64,000 nucleotides of DNA from assembly GCA_016194905.1 (NCBI GenBank), contig JACQAP010000015.1, forward strand, positions 1 to 64,000. Direction: 5' to 3'. Below, piece by piece: positions 1 to 8,251 of this stretch. The position numbers were made by a program, and so were the translations under genes. The stretch is from Betaproteobacteria bacterium (lineage in GTDB: Bacteria > Pseudomonadota > Gammaproteobacteria > Burkholderiales > JACQAP01). Under the pieces are notes generated by a model that was not told the origin of the DNA, searched no databases, and saw nothing but the letters and a program-made list of their open reading frames with translations. Position 1 is the stretch's first letter. Each line of letters begins with the position of its first letter.

Positions 1-108
1 ATCGAGCCACACGCGATCAAACGAAGACCGAAAAACCACGCGCTGCTGACAGTACCTCGACAGGTTGCGCGCGCCGCGATCATCCGTGCACGTCGGGCTT
101 ATGCTTAA

Positions 109-146
109 GGTAGTGCCATGAGGGTCGGGCCTGCATAGATGCATAA
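109..146. repeat. Left imperfect direct repeat flanking the TIR-HAD module
   Basis: This segment resembles 2239-2279. Both begin GGTAG and end with a GGCCTG, TATA-like, ATGCATAA block; over the last 26 positions about 20 match. The two copies enclose exactly the two AT-rich genes at 252-2216. They could be recombination scars or attachment-like boundaries, or chance similarity of AT-rich DNA. No other gene is visible in positions 1-251. Confidence 0.3.
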
Positions 147-251
147 ACAAATGTAATACTGCAGGCTTGGCCTCCAGTCACGCACGAGTATGGCTATGAA
201 TACATTCTTGAGTGCGCTGGTGTTCCTTACGTTTAGCCACGAGGGTGGGAT

Positions 252-1589
252 GTGCAAATATTTTTAAGTCACAGCAGTAAGCAGAAACCGCTTGTTCGCG
301 AGATAAGAAGATACTTGCCAGCCTACCTAGGCTCGTGGATTGATGAAAAACAGCTGCTCTTCGGCGATAACATTGGCACGTCGATAGAGGCCACAATTAA
401 GTCTGATATGGACTATGTCTTACTCTTTATCGACGAGCACGCAGCTACCTCTAGCTGGGTCGCTAAAGAGTTGGAGTGGGCATTGCAGGCTGAGAAGATT
501 TTAGGCCGCACAATTCTGCTTCCGATTGTCATTGCGGAAAACGCACTTCGAGATATCGGAAGTATAGAAATACAAAATCGGAAACACCTTAAGCTAAAAG
601 ATTTTCAAGAATCGTCCGTTCGCGCTCTAGCAGATTCGATTGCGTCTGATCTTTTTGCCTTAGTGTGCAGAGATATGGATCGACTTCGAACGCCAAAGCC
701 AAAGACGCCTTCGGCTACAATCGCCGATGCGGATGCGCTTCTTTCCGCTCACGCCGCATTAATCCGAAAGATTGTTTTTCCGCATCGAAAGCCGAATCCA
801 ATTTCGCGAGAGACACTCCGCAATGTGGTGAATTCGCAGGATGCAGAACCCATTGGCGCCGATGAATTCGAGAAAGTCCTTTCATCCGTTGTCCAACGTA
901 ACCTTATACCTGGACTTCTCTATGATGGGTTTGAGCTATTTTTGCTCGAAGAACATGCAAGCTGGAAATCTGAAGTACACCATCAGAGGAAAGAGAAGGT
1001 TGGAAGGAAGGCCGTCGGATTTATTCAAAATGGTATGAAGATCATCCTCGATGCGGGTTCTACAGTTGAGGAGGTCGTTCGTCTTCTATGCAAGAAAATC
1101 GAAAATCGAGCGCTGACCAAGTTAACAATTGCGACAACATCCATAAACATCGCCGATATGATCTCGGATTGCTGTGTCAGCATGGGCTTTGACGATAATT
1201 TCTCGGCGGTTCGCCTATATGTGCCAGGAGGACAAGTTCGCCCGAGCACGCAAGCTATTGTTCCAATGTTTGGGTCTGAGCGGGGGCAAATTCAGAGGCT
1301 CGCAGACCAGATAGGTGGTTTTGATCTTAGCATTATCGGTGTGAATGGAATTGATGCAACCGCAGGCTTTACTACCCATGACAATGCAGAGGCAATGAAT
1401 AAAATCGATCTCGCGCGTGCCTCGGGATCCCGCCTCATTGTCGGAGACAGCTCAAAGATTGGGATAGTACTGGAGTACAAGTTCGCCGATCTTGAAGAAG
1501 AGTTTAAGCTAATTGTCGATAACAACCAAGAAAGCCAAGAACTTTGCAATTGTTTAGGGTCGCGCGCATCAAAAATTATCTTGGCGTAG
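252..1589 (+). CDS. TIR domain fused to a DeoR-type (DeoRC) ligand-sensor domain
   Basis: A 445-residue protein starting at GTG 252, behind a GAGGGTGG ribosome-binding site. Residues 1-135 form a TIR_2-like domain: it opens QIFLSHSS, and WVAKELEWAL carries Glu73 at the position of the catalytic NADase glutamate of SARM1 (WVHKEIVTAL). Residues about 140-235 are a linker, perhaps a degenerate winged helix. Residues about 238-410 match the C-terminal sensor of DeoR repressors: an LDAGST loop, a PGGQVRPST segment, GVNGIDATAGFT and GDSSKIG, as in GlpR. DeoRC domains bind phosphorylated sugars or nucleosides. The repressor's DNA-binding part is thus replaced by a putative NAD-consuming effector, suggesting a metabolite-gated TIR. 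The gene is AT-richer than the window and is followed by a HAD gene. Domain calls are by motif; the function is inferred. Confidence 0.85.
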   Translation: MQIFLSHSSKQKPLVREIRRYLPAYLGSWIDEKQLLFGDNIGTSIEATIKSDMDYVLLFIDEHAATSSWVAKELEWALQAEKILGRTILLPIVIAENALRDIGSIEIQNRKHLKLKDFQESSVRALADSIASDLFALVCRDMDRLRTPKPKTPSATIADADALLSAHAALIRKIVFPHRKPNPISRETLRNVVNSQDAEPIGADEFEKVLSSVVQRNLIPGLLYDGFELFLLEEHASWKSEVHHQRKEKVGRKAVGFIQNGMKIILDAGSTVEEVVRLLCKKIENRALTKLTIATTSINIADMISDCCVSMGFDDNFSAVRLYVPGGQVRPSTQAIVPMFGSERGQIQRLADQIGGFDLSIIGVNGIDATAGFTTHDNAEAMNKIDLARASGSRLIVGDSSKIGIVLEYKFADLEEEFKLIVDNNQESQELCNCLGSRASKIILA

Positions 1590-1652
1590 ATCGATTTTCT
1601 GATGACTGATGGAGAAGAGATTAAATTTGCCACTAATCTGGGCATCCGGTGT

Positions 1653-2216
1653 ATGTCATGTAGAGCAGTAGTTTTCGATTTTTTTGGTGTCGTTTGCTCT
1701 GAAGTGGCGCCATTTTGGCTCGCGCGATATCTGCCCCAGGTGGAAGCGGCGAAGATAAAAGCGGAAATTGTGCGAGCTGCAGATTTGGGTGAAGTGTCCC
1801 AAGACGAAATGTTTTCTATGCTTTCCGAAGTTGCACAGGTGCCAGCGAAGCAGATCGAAAGGGAATGGCGGTCTTATGCCCGTATTGATCGGCAGGTAGT
1901 GGATTTTATTACAGCACTGAGGAATCGGTATCGACTGGGGCTTCTGACAAATTCGCCATCTTTGTTCGTGCGAGAAATTCTAGATCAACATCGATTGGGC
2001 GATTTATTTGAAGTGATCATCGTGTCGAGCGAAATTCACTGCGCAAAGCCAGATCCCGCCATTTACAGGCGGATGCTTGCTAGCTTGAACGTGCAGGCGA
2101 GCGAAACGGTAATGATCGACGACAATCCTGAAAATGTTGCTGCCGCGATCGCAGTAGGTATGGAGGGGATAGTTTTTCAATCGTGCAGCCAACTGCAATT
2201 GGCTATAGCGCACTAG
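1653..2216 (+). CDS. HAD-superfamily hydrolase (putative phosphatase) paired with TIR-DeoRC
   Basis: A 187-residue HAD hydrolase. Motif I is VFDFFGVV (nucleophile Asp9; the usual second Asp is Phe11, as happens in YihX and haloacid-dehalogenase branches). Motif II is LLTNS (99-101), motif III Lys132 in AKPDP, and motif IV IDD (Asp156-Asp157). An in-frame ATG at 1602 would add 17 residues; 1653 is preferred because HAD proteins begin just before motif I, but neither start has a clear ribosome-binding site. It lies 63 bp after the TIR-DeoRC gene on the same strand with similar low GC, so co-transcription is likely. A phosphatase beside a sugar-phosphate sensor may remove or make the sensed ligand; this is inference. 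Confidence 0.8.
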   Translation: MSCRAVVFDFFGVVCSEVAPFWLARYLPQVEAAKIKAEIVRAADLGEVSQDEMFSMLSEVAQVPAKQIEREWRSYARIDRQVVDFITALRNRYRLGLLTNSPSLFVREILDQHRLGDLFEVIIVSSEIHCAKPDPAIYRRMLASLNVQASETVMIDDNPENVAAAIAVGMEGIVFQSCSQLQLAIAH

Positions 2217-2238
2217 GAGGTGGCCTGAACGAAACGAC

Positions 2239-2279
2239 GGTAGATCGGACGATGGGGCTTGGCCTGTATAAATGCATAA
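2239..2279. repeat. Right imperfect direct repeat flanking the TIR-HAD module
   Basis: Partner of 109-146 in the same orientation, 23 bp after the HAD stop codon. The shared core is GGCCTG followed by a TATA-like stretch and ATGCATAA. The rest of the 2217-2488 spacer is AT-rich with no recognised gene. Confidence 0.3.
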
Positions 2280-2488
2280 TTTAGCGGAGCAATGGCGGGG
2301 CAACGCGGTCAGGCTTGGCATGTTGCAAAATGAGAGCGTAGAAAATATGAGACCAGAACCAGAATCGGAACCAGAATCGGGTCGGACCAGCGCAAAGCGT
2401 TGTTCTGCTGAGACAAGAACATCGAAATTCGACCTTTCTAGCGCTTAGCACCCCCCCTTTTCGATGGCAGAAAGCTTTTCCTCCAAGC

Positions 2489-2620
2489 ATGCAAGTCGAA
2501 GACCAGCCCAAACTAATCGCAAGCCCTAACCGATGCCCTGTGACGGGCATCGGTCACGAGTTCAATCCCGTCGTCGATCCGTATCTCGCCGAGCCTTATG
2601 CCTTCTGGCTTGGAGCACGG
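2489..2620 (+). pseudogene. Cytochrome P450 N-terminal remnant (copy 1), fused in frame to the next protein
   Basis: The first 44 codons encode MQVEDQPK, CPVTGIGHEFNP, DPYLAEPYAFW and GAR. This is the proline-rich start of a soluble bacterial cytochrome P450 of the CPVTGxGxEFNPF...YLADPY type. The P450 breaks off after this segment, and the reading frame runs directly into a hydrophobic signal peptide. A second shorter copy lies at 4426. No other P450 part is visible nearby. Recognition rests on remembered family motifs. Confidence 0.55.
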
Positions 2621-3496
2621 CTGTCAGTTGGATGCGCGCTGGTCGCATTCCTCGCCATGACCAACGCGTTTGCGCAGCAAGAGGTTCCCACGCTGCGCTA
2701 CGACCCGCCGCCCAATTTCTACCGCAGCGCAATCCATCCGCCGGACGATTACTCTTCGAACGAGGTCAATGCGACGGTGCAGGTCTATCCATTCCGGCCG
2801 TTCAACGGGAACATCGAGCAGATGTTTCAGAAGACGCTTTTGCGCGAATGGATCGATCCCCGGTATCAGGAGACCAATGTTGCCGGGCAGCCCGAATTCG
2901 GGCTGGGGAGTGTCCGCGGAGCGCAAGTCGTTCTCACCGCGCGCTTTGCCGAGAACATCGCGGGCATTCCCAGGCAGCACATGCGGATGGTGATCGTCTC
3001 GGGCGGCATTGCGGCCATCGTCGATGCGTCCGCCAATAACATGACGACTTGGCAGCGCGCCTTGCCGGCGCTCAACGTGTTGGGCGCGTCGCTTCGCGTG
3101 GAGGCAGGGGCGGCGCTACCCTCGGTAACGGAAGGGCCCGGCCCGGCGGGCGGCAAGATCGCCGGGCTCTACATGGGAACGAAGCCGAAATACGTGGTGG
3201 ATCTGAACCGGCCCGTAGGCTACGGAAAGCATGTGCCTGCCTTGCATTACTACCTGTTTTCCGCAGACGGCCGTGTGTATCGCGCCTACGACACGCTTAC
3301 CGTGCCGGGCGGCGAAGTCAGCCGCTTCGACTTCGACGCCGCACAGCGCGACGACCCTGTCAATTCTGGCCGTTACACCGTGAAGGGCAATCAGCTATAT
3401 ATCAAGATGGGCGATCAGCCGCCGGAGATGATTACCACGGCTGCGCCGCAAGGCAACCGCATTACGATCGACACCGTCCTCTATATCCGTCAGTAA
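2489..3496 (+). CDS. Exported protein of unknown function carrying a P450-derived N-terminal extension
   Basis: The frame is open for 335 codons. Codons 45-63 form a signal-peptide-like stretch (RLSVGCALVAFLAMTNAFA, then QQEVP), so the mature part is about 270 residues and probably periplasmic. The only ATG close to the signal peptide, at 2657, would remove most of it. The gene therefore starts either at the P450-like ATG 2489, giving an extended export signal, or at a rare CTG near 2621 that has GGAG a few bases upstream. The mature protein shows no family I recognise; it is rich in Pro and Tyr and ends in short beta-like segments. It is followed 24 bp later by a DMT transporter. Confidence 0.6.
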   Translation: MQVEDQPKLIASPNRCPVTGIGHEFNPVVDPYLAEPYAFWLGARLSVGCALVAFLAMTNAFAQQEVPTLRYDPPPNFYRSAIHPPDDYSSNEVNATVQVYPFRPFNGNIEQMFQKTLLREWIDPRYQETNVAGQPEFGLGSVRGAQVVLTARFAENIAGIPRQHMRMVIVSGGIAAIVDASANNMTTWQRALPALNVLGASLRVEAGAALPSVTEGPGPAGGKIAGLYMGTKPKYVVDLNRPVGYGKHVPALHYYLFSADGRVYRAYDTLTVPGGEVSRFDFDAAQRDDPVNSGRYTVKGNQLYIKMGDQPPEMITTAAPQGNRITIDTVLYIRQ

Positions 3497-3520
3497 GTCA
3501 CCCATGACGCCGAGGAAAAA

Positions 3521-4348
3521 TTGTTTCTGACGTCATTGGCGATGATTGCATTCGCCGGCAATTCTCTGCTGTGCCGCATGGCACTGAAGCACACGGCGAT
3601 CGACCCGGCTACCTTCACATCGATACGTGTGCTCTCCGGTGCCATTGCGCTCTGGCTTATCGTCAGCATGCGCACCGGCAGTCGCGTGCAGAGGGGGAGC
3701 TGGACCTCCGCGCTTGCACTTTTTGCTTACGCGGCCGCCTTTTCATTTGCCTATATCGATCTGTCCGCGGGTATGGGTGCATTGCTGCTGTTCGGCGCGG
3801 TGCAGGCCACCATGATCCTGTTCGGACTGTGGAAGGGCGAGCGCCTGAATGGATGGCAGAGCATTGGACTTGCGACGGCCCTCGGTGGGCTGATCGCCCT
3901 GTTGCTGCCAGGATTGTCCGCGCCGCCTTTGGGCAGCGCGATATTGATGGTGGGAGCCGGAATCGCCTGGGGTATGTATTCGCTGCGCGGCAAAGGCGCC
4001 GGTGATCCTCTGGCCGCAACCGCGGGTAATTTTCTGCGAGCCGTTCCGTTCGCGGTGATATTAAGTTTGGTGTTGTTGACTATGGCACGCGTGGACGCAG
4101 AAGGCATCGCGTACGCGATTGCCTCCGGAGCGCTGACTTCGGGAGTCGGCTACGCAATCTGGTATGCCGCCTTGCGCGGGCTCACAGCCACCAGCGCGGC
4201 GACAGTGCAACTGAGCGTGCCGGTCATCGCCGCTATCGGCGGCATCATATTGCTCGGTGAGCCGATCACGCTGCGCCTGCTCGGCGTCTCCATCGCTGTT
4301 CTCGGCGGCATAGCATTGGTGGTGGTCAGGCCGAAACCTGGCGGCTGA
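3521..4348 (+). CDS. DMT-superfamily (EamA) transporter
   Basis: A 275-residue protein with about ten hydrophobic segments in two similar halves, as in EamA/RhaT-type drug/metabolite exporters. Start is TTG 3521, chosen because GAGG ends a few bases upstream and the ATG at 3504 runs into a stop. The segment IPVIAAIGGII-like near residue 230 and the C-terminal LGGIALVVV are typical of the second EamA repeat. The substrate is not predictable from sequence. It is probably co-transcribed with the preceding exported protein. Confidence 0.85.
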   Translation: MFLTSLAMIAFAGNSLLCRMALKHTAIDPATFTSIRVLSGAIALWLIVSMRTGSRVQRGSWTSALALFAYAAAFSFAYIDLSAGMGALLLFGAVQATMILFGLWKGERLNGWQSIGLATALGGLIALLLPGLSAPPLGSAILMVGAGIAWGMYSLRGKGAGDPLAATAGNFLRAVPFAVILSLVLLTMARVDAEGIAYAIASGALTSGVGYAIWYAALRGLTATSAATVQLSVPVIAAIGGIILLGEPITLRLLGVSIAVLGGIALVVVRPKPGG

Positions 4349-4425
4349 GTTCCGCGAAAGTCCCGACCCGGGTTACTCTTGATGTAAACAATGGAGAGCA
4401 GGCTTGGACACGTTGGGAGCGAGCA

Positions 4426-4503
4426 ATGCAGATCGAGGATGACTCCAAACTTGGAGCGAGCACGGGTGGATGCCCTGTTACCGGAATCGGTCGCGAGTTC
4501 AAT
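4426..4503 (+). pseudogene. Cytochrome P450 N-terminal remnant (copy 2)
   Basis: Codons read MQIEDDSKLGAS then CPVTGIGREFN, closely parallel to 2489-2565. Similarity ends after about 26 codons; the frame then continues to a stop at 4626 through sequence with no family resemblance. The two remnants share the ATG region but not the DNA upstream. The rest of the 4349-4674 spacer holds nothing recognisable. Confidence 0.5.
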
Positions 4504-4674
4504 ACGGCGTGCGGCGCCGGTGGCACGGTGAAAAACGGTGTGATCGAAGTTCAGGGCGATCACTGTGAACGGGGGATCGAAACCCTCAGGCAACAGGGCC
4601 GGACGGTCAAGCGTGCCGGGGGATGAGGTGGAACCAGCAAAGAACGGCGATAGCCGGGCTTTGCGTCGATTCAC

Positions 4675-5136
4675 CTAACAGGGATTGCCCGGCTTGGGAT
4701 TGCAGCCGTCGTGGTTGCTGATGATCAATACGGCCGCCACCCCAATGGCTACCCCGACCACGATCCAGAATGTCGTGTCGTCCGATCTTCCGCCCGACGG
4801 TTTCGCGTTCAACGGAACGCCATTCAGGCTCAACACGGACGCATCCCGATCCTGCCGGAGCCGGAAATCCAGCACGCGCACGGGTTCGGCGGAATACTTC
4901 GGGTCGGCAGTGAGTACCGATTCGTACGAGAGCCGGAATCCCAATTCCGGCTTGAGCTCTTTTCCCGTCTGGAAGGGAAGTGCCACGTAGAGCGTGGCTT
5001 GCGGCGCCATTCCCAGGTCGCCGGCATGAGCGATCGGCGCAAAAGCGGTTGCCCAGATCAGGAACAGGCAAATCGCCTCGCGAGGCTTGGTGATGCGGCT
5101 TCCGAGCCCAATGAGACAAATCAGTCGTTGCGTCAT
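4675..5136 (-). CDS. Small exported or membrane-anchored protein, unknown
   Basis: A 153-residue protein. Start 5136 is chosen over an upstream ATG because AAAGGAG sits just before it. It has an N-terminal signal-like stretch ending AFAPIAHA, a polar beta-rich middle (LRQDRDASVLSLNGVPL), and a C-terminal hydrophobic segment (FWIVVGVAIGVAAVLII) followed by a short Cys- and Pro-rich tail. This suggests a periplasmic protein held by a C-terminal membrane helix. No family was recognised. It is transcribed away from the GFA gene. Confidence 0.65.
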   Translation of the reverse strand: MTQRLICLIGLGSRITKPREAICLFLIWATAFAPIAHAGDLGMAPQATLYVALPFQTGKELKPELGFRLSYESVLTADPKYSAEPVRVLDFRLRQDRDASVLSLNGVPLNAKPSGGRSDDTTFWIVVGVAIGVAAVLIISNHDGCNPKPGNPC

Positions 5137-5430
5137 CTCGGCTCCTTTCAATGTGGTCAAGGAGACTTTCACGAAAGCGTGATATCCCATGAACGTGACG
5201 TCGCCTCCCGTGTGCAAAAAACAATTCGAAACTACGCCACGGTTGCGGCCGCGTCAACCGCATTGGAAGTGAAAGGGGTTTCGCACCGTCAAACGTGACC
5301 AGGCACAAGAGGGCACAGACTTTCTTAAGGGGACTACGGCTTGGATGGCGGTGGTAAACAATGGGGTCCGCGCTGTAAAGTGGCCGAAGTCGGGGTCCGT
5401 CGAATTTCTCTCCACCCGGGAGCGCAAATC

Positions 5431-5850
5431 GTGAGTGAGATTCATGAGGGAGGCTGTCTGTGCGGCAGTGTGCGTTATCGAACCAGCGGCGATCCGATGC
5501 TGGCGACGGTCTGCCATTGCACTTTCTGCCAGCGGCGTACCGGTAGTGCCTTTTCCGAACCTGTCTTTTTCAAAATGGAGCAAGTGCAGATGTCGGGTGG
5601 ACCGCGGGTGACCTACGAGCATCGTTCCGATGAAAGCAATCGCTGGATTCGCCTGGAATTCTGCCCGCATTGCGGAACCACCGTTTCCTGGACAGCCGAA
5701 AGGAGGCCGGGTGTGCGTGGAATTTCCGCAGGAACTTTCGACGACCCCGCCTGGGTCAAGATTCAAAGGCATATCTGGACGCGCTCGGCGCAGCCCTGGA
5801 TCTCCGTGCCGGTGGATGTGGAGTGTTTCGACAAGGGCTCTCCGGTATAA
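5431..5850 (+). CDS. GFA-family (Mss4-like) zinc protein
   Basis: A 139-residue protein starting at GTG 5431 with GGGAG upstream; extending to 5341 would add a non-conserved leader. Zinc-binding motifs of the glutathione-dependent formaldehyde-activating enzyme family are clear: GGCLCGSVRY, CHCTFCQRRTG and FCPHCGTTV. Family members bind two zinc ions; many are not true formaldehyde-activating enzymes, so the substrate is open. The gene is alone and convergent with the next one. Confidence 0.85.
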   Translation: MSEIHEGGCLCGSVRYRTSGDPMLATVCHCTFCQRRTGSAFSEPVFFKMEQVQMSGGPRVTYEHRSDESNRWIRLEFCPHCGTTVSWTAERRPGVRGISAGTFDDPAWVKIQRHIWTRSAQPWISVPVDVECFDKGSPV

Positions 5851-5910
5851 AACCCGGCTCCCTCGCTGGGTCCTTTGTCTTTGCTGCCACCACTGTCGCC
5901 GTGAATCGGC

Positions 5911-6282
5911 CTACGGCTTTCGTTCAGGGATGGGAACGCGGAACTCGCGATTTTCCTGCACCAGGGGAACCGCGGCCGCCACGAAGGAAAGGAGTGGATT
6001 ATCCCGGCAAAATTTGTCGACATAGAGAGCGACGGCAGCCGGGTCCGGCATGGCGCCCAGGTGAACCTGATTCGCCGTGTTGCCGAAGTTGTATCCGGAG
6101 ACGAATCCGCGAAACCAGGTCCCATATTGGGCACGCAAGACCTCGTCGCCCCGGGAGCGTGTCCACGCAGCGCACGATATGTCTTCAAAACTGAATATGG
6201 CAATATCAGGCGCGTCTTGAGCCACAGCCGTCGAAAAATTCACAAGGCAAAGTGCCGTCGCCCAGAGGCATACCCATTTCAT
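5911..6282 (-). CDS. Small exported protein, possibly Rap1a/HdeA-like
   Basis: A 123-residue protein with an N-terminal signal peptide (about residues 1-21, ending AVA-QD) and a mature part with two cysteines (ISCAAW and DKFCRDNP) around YGTWFRGFVSGYNFG. The W..G...G pattern and the paired cysteines recall Rap1a/Tai-type and HdeA-like small periplasmic helical proteins; this is a weak resemblance, not an assignment. It diverges from the HDOD gene. Confidence 0.6.
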   Translation of the reverse strand: MKWVCLWATALCLVNFSTAVAQDAPDIAIFSFEDISCAAWTRSRGDEVLRAQYGTWFRGFVSGYNFGNTANQVHLGAMPDPAAVALYVDKFCRDNPLLSFVAAAVPLVQENREFRVPIPERKP

Positions 6283-6512
6283 TCGGCTTCCCCCTTTCTC
6301 GCGCCGCCGCTTTTTTCATGCTGTGCGGTGGGTTCGGACCTGCGGGATTGAATCGATTCATGGACGCAAAGGCGCGACCGCAATCACGTCCACCGGACTC
6401 CGTCAACAACGGTTGCGGCAGTCTCGCCCAGACCTCGACCGGAAGCAAGAGTCTCTGTCCCTCAAGAAACCGATGCAGGCTGCCGTTTACGGGACTGATC
6501 GAGGAGGTTCCG

Positions 6513-7490
6513 ATGACGAGCGTATTGAGCGATATCCTTTCCTTAGACCCGGCCGAGGCCGACAGCGCGTTGTCGCCCGGAGATGAGGACGTCCTTGCCG
6601 GCCTGTTCGAAAACTGGGAACGATTTTCAGAAGCGGGAGCCATGCTGCGGCCGATTTCGCCGCTTGCCCTCAGCCTGCTGAGTCTGGACCAGGACTCGTC
6701 CACGCCCGGCCGCGACCTCACAAAAATAATCGAGAGCGATCCGATTCTCACCGCACGCATGCTCGGCCTTGCCAACTCGGTTGCATTCGCCGGATCGGCG
6801 AAGCCGATTTTCAAAGTGAGCGAGGCAATCGTACGTCTTGGTGTCGATACGGTGCTCACCGCGGCCTTCTCGCAACTGACAGCACAGTGGTTACGCGGCG
6901 CCTGCAAATTTCCCGATCCTTCGCTGATTCACGGTTTGTGGCTCGAATATCTGATCACGGCGCACTGTGCGCGTGAGATTGCCAAGCGGTTGCCTGACGG
7001 CGAAGTCGACGGTTCGCTGGCCTATGCGGCGGGGCTTTTGCACGATGTGGGGACGATTGCCCTTCTCTGCGCGCAGCCGGAGCCGATGTCCCGGTTTCTG
7101 CGGTCCGGATATGGATTTGGCGGACCTCTTTACGCCGGCTTCGTGACGGCACACACGCACCTCGGCGCCGCGTTGCTGCATCGCTGGCGCACGCCGGCCG
7201 ATATCGCCACGGTGGCTGCCCGGCATCATTCGAAGTCGGTGTTGTCCGAGTCGGCGGCCTTGATCACCGTGTTCCTCGCCGATCATCTTCACCTGGCTGT
7301 CCTGGACCATGATCGCGCCGGCTTCGAGAACCCGGAGGCGTGCAGTCCTGGATGTTTTGGCAATGCCACCGAGCGGATCACCGCAGCGCTGGCGGCTCTG
7401 GGGGTCGCCGACGAACTGGATGTCATGGTCGGGCGCGTCGCCGCCGAGAGCCGTGGCATCGAGATGCTGGCCACGGCCATCCACCCGTAG
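6513..7490 (+). CDS. HDOD-domain signalling protein
   Basis: A 325-residue protein. ATG 6513 is preferred because GAGGAGG lies 7 bp upstream. Residues about 40-250 form an HDOD domain with the ESDPILTARMLGLANS entry helix and LLHDVG at 173-179 (His177-Asp178). HDOD proteins lack full HD phosphohydrolase activity and act as scaffolds in stress, cell-cycle or c-di-GMP signalling. No GGDEF, EAL or receiver domain is attached. It stands alone. Confidence 0.85.
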   Translation: MTSVLSDILSLDPAEADSALSPGDEDVLAGLFENWERFSEAGAMLRPISPLALSLLSLDQDSSTPGRDLTKIIESDPILTARMLGLANSVAFAGSAKPIFKVSEAIVRLGVDTVLTAAFSQLTAQWLRGACKFPDPSLIHGLWLEYLITAHCAREIAKRLPDGEVDGSLAYAAGLLHDVGTIALLCAQPEPMSRFLRSGYGFGGPLYAGFVTAHTHLGAALLHRWRTPADIATVAARHHSKSVLSESAALITVFLADHLHLAVLDHDRAGFENPEACSPGCFGNATERITAALAALGVADELDVMVGRVAAESRGIEMLATAIHP

Positions 7491-7641
7491 ACATCGAGTG
7501 CCGCAAGGCGCCCCTGAATCCCGCATTCAGGCTCCACCCCTGCGTCCGGGACGCTCGGCCAGCTTTGCGCGGAACACCCCGCTATACTGAAATTGCGCAG
7601 CTTCCCTCATACGCACTTTCCTCGCAGCCAGGATCCTTCAC

Positions 7642-8115
7642 ATGACAGCCATCGCCGCAGAAATCGCATCCCGGAAACGCATCGCGCTGGTCGCGCACGA
7701 CAATAAAAAACAGGACCTTCTCGAATGGGCGCGCTACAACCGCGATCTCCTTGCCCACCATGAACTGCTCGCCACCGGCACGACGGGCAAGCTTCTGGAA
7801 GAGGCGCTGAAAACACCCATCGTCAAACTCCAGAGCGGCCCGCTGGGCGGCGACTTGCAGATCGGCGCCAAGATCGCGGAAGGGCTCATCGACTTCGTGA
7901 TCTTCTTCTGGGACCCCTTGGAACCGCAGCCTCACGATCCCGATGTCAAGGCGCTGATCCGGATCGCGGTGGTCTGGAACATCCCGGTCGCGTGCAACCG
8001 GGCGACGGCCGACTTCGTGATCTCGTCGCCTCTGATGTCGTCGTCGTACGAGCGCGCGCTCCCGGACTACGAGAGTTACCGCGAGCGTTTACAAAAGCTG
8101 CCCGGCGAGCGATGA
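7642..8115 (+). CDS. mgsA: Methylglyoxal synthase
   Basis: A 157-residue protein close to the 152 residues of E. coli MgsA. It converts dihydroxyacetone phosphate to methylglyoxal and phosphate, relieving triose-phosphate build-up. Visible family features are [10 protein letters not shown] at the N-terminus, the phosphate-binding TGTTG, the catalytic SGPLGGDLQ loop, [15 protein letters not shown], and [12 protein letters not shown]. The cytosolic enzyme is monocistronic here. Confidence 0.95.
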   Translation: MTAIAAEIASRKRIALVAHDNKKQDLLEWARYNRDLLAHHELLATGTTGKLLEEALKTPIVKLQSGPLGGDLQIGAKIAEGLIDFVIFFWDPLEPQPHDPDVKALIRIAVVWNIPVACNRATADFVISSPLMSSSYERALPDYESYRERLQKLPGER

Positions 8116-8251
8116 AGCCGGGTTCGTCTCGTTGAAAACGAAAGTTCTTCCAATCATCTTCGATGAGCCCTGAAGCTTCGGACAAGCGCTACGCCTGGAG
8201 CCCGTCTTGCACTAGAATTACCCTGGTTATCCATATCGAGGAAAAAGTACC

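Noticed and set aside
190-267. A 25-codon frame overlapping the TIR start
   Set aside because: It ends inside the TIR gene and could give translational coupling, but it has no clear ribosome-binding site or conserved feature, so it was not called.
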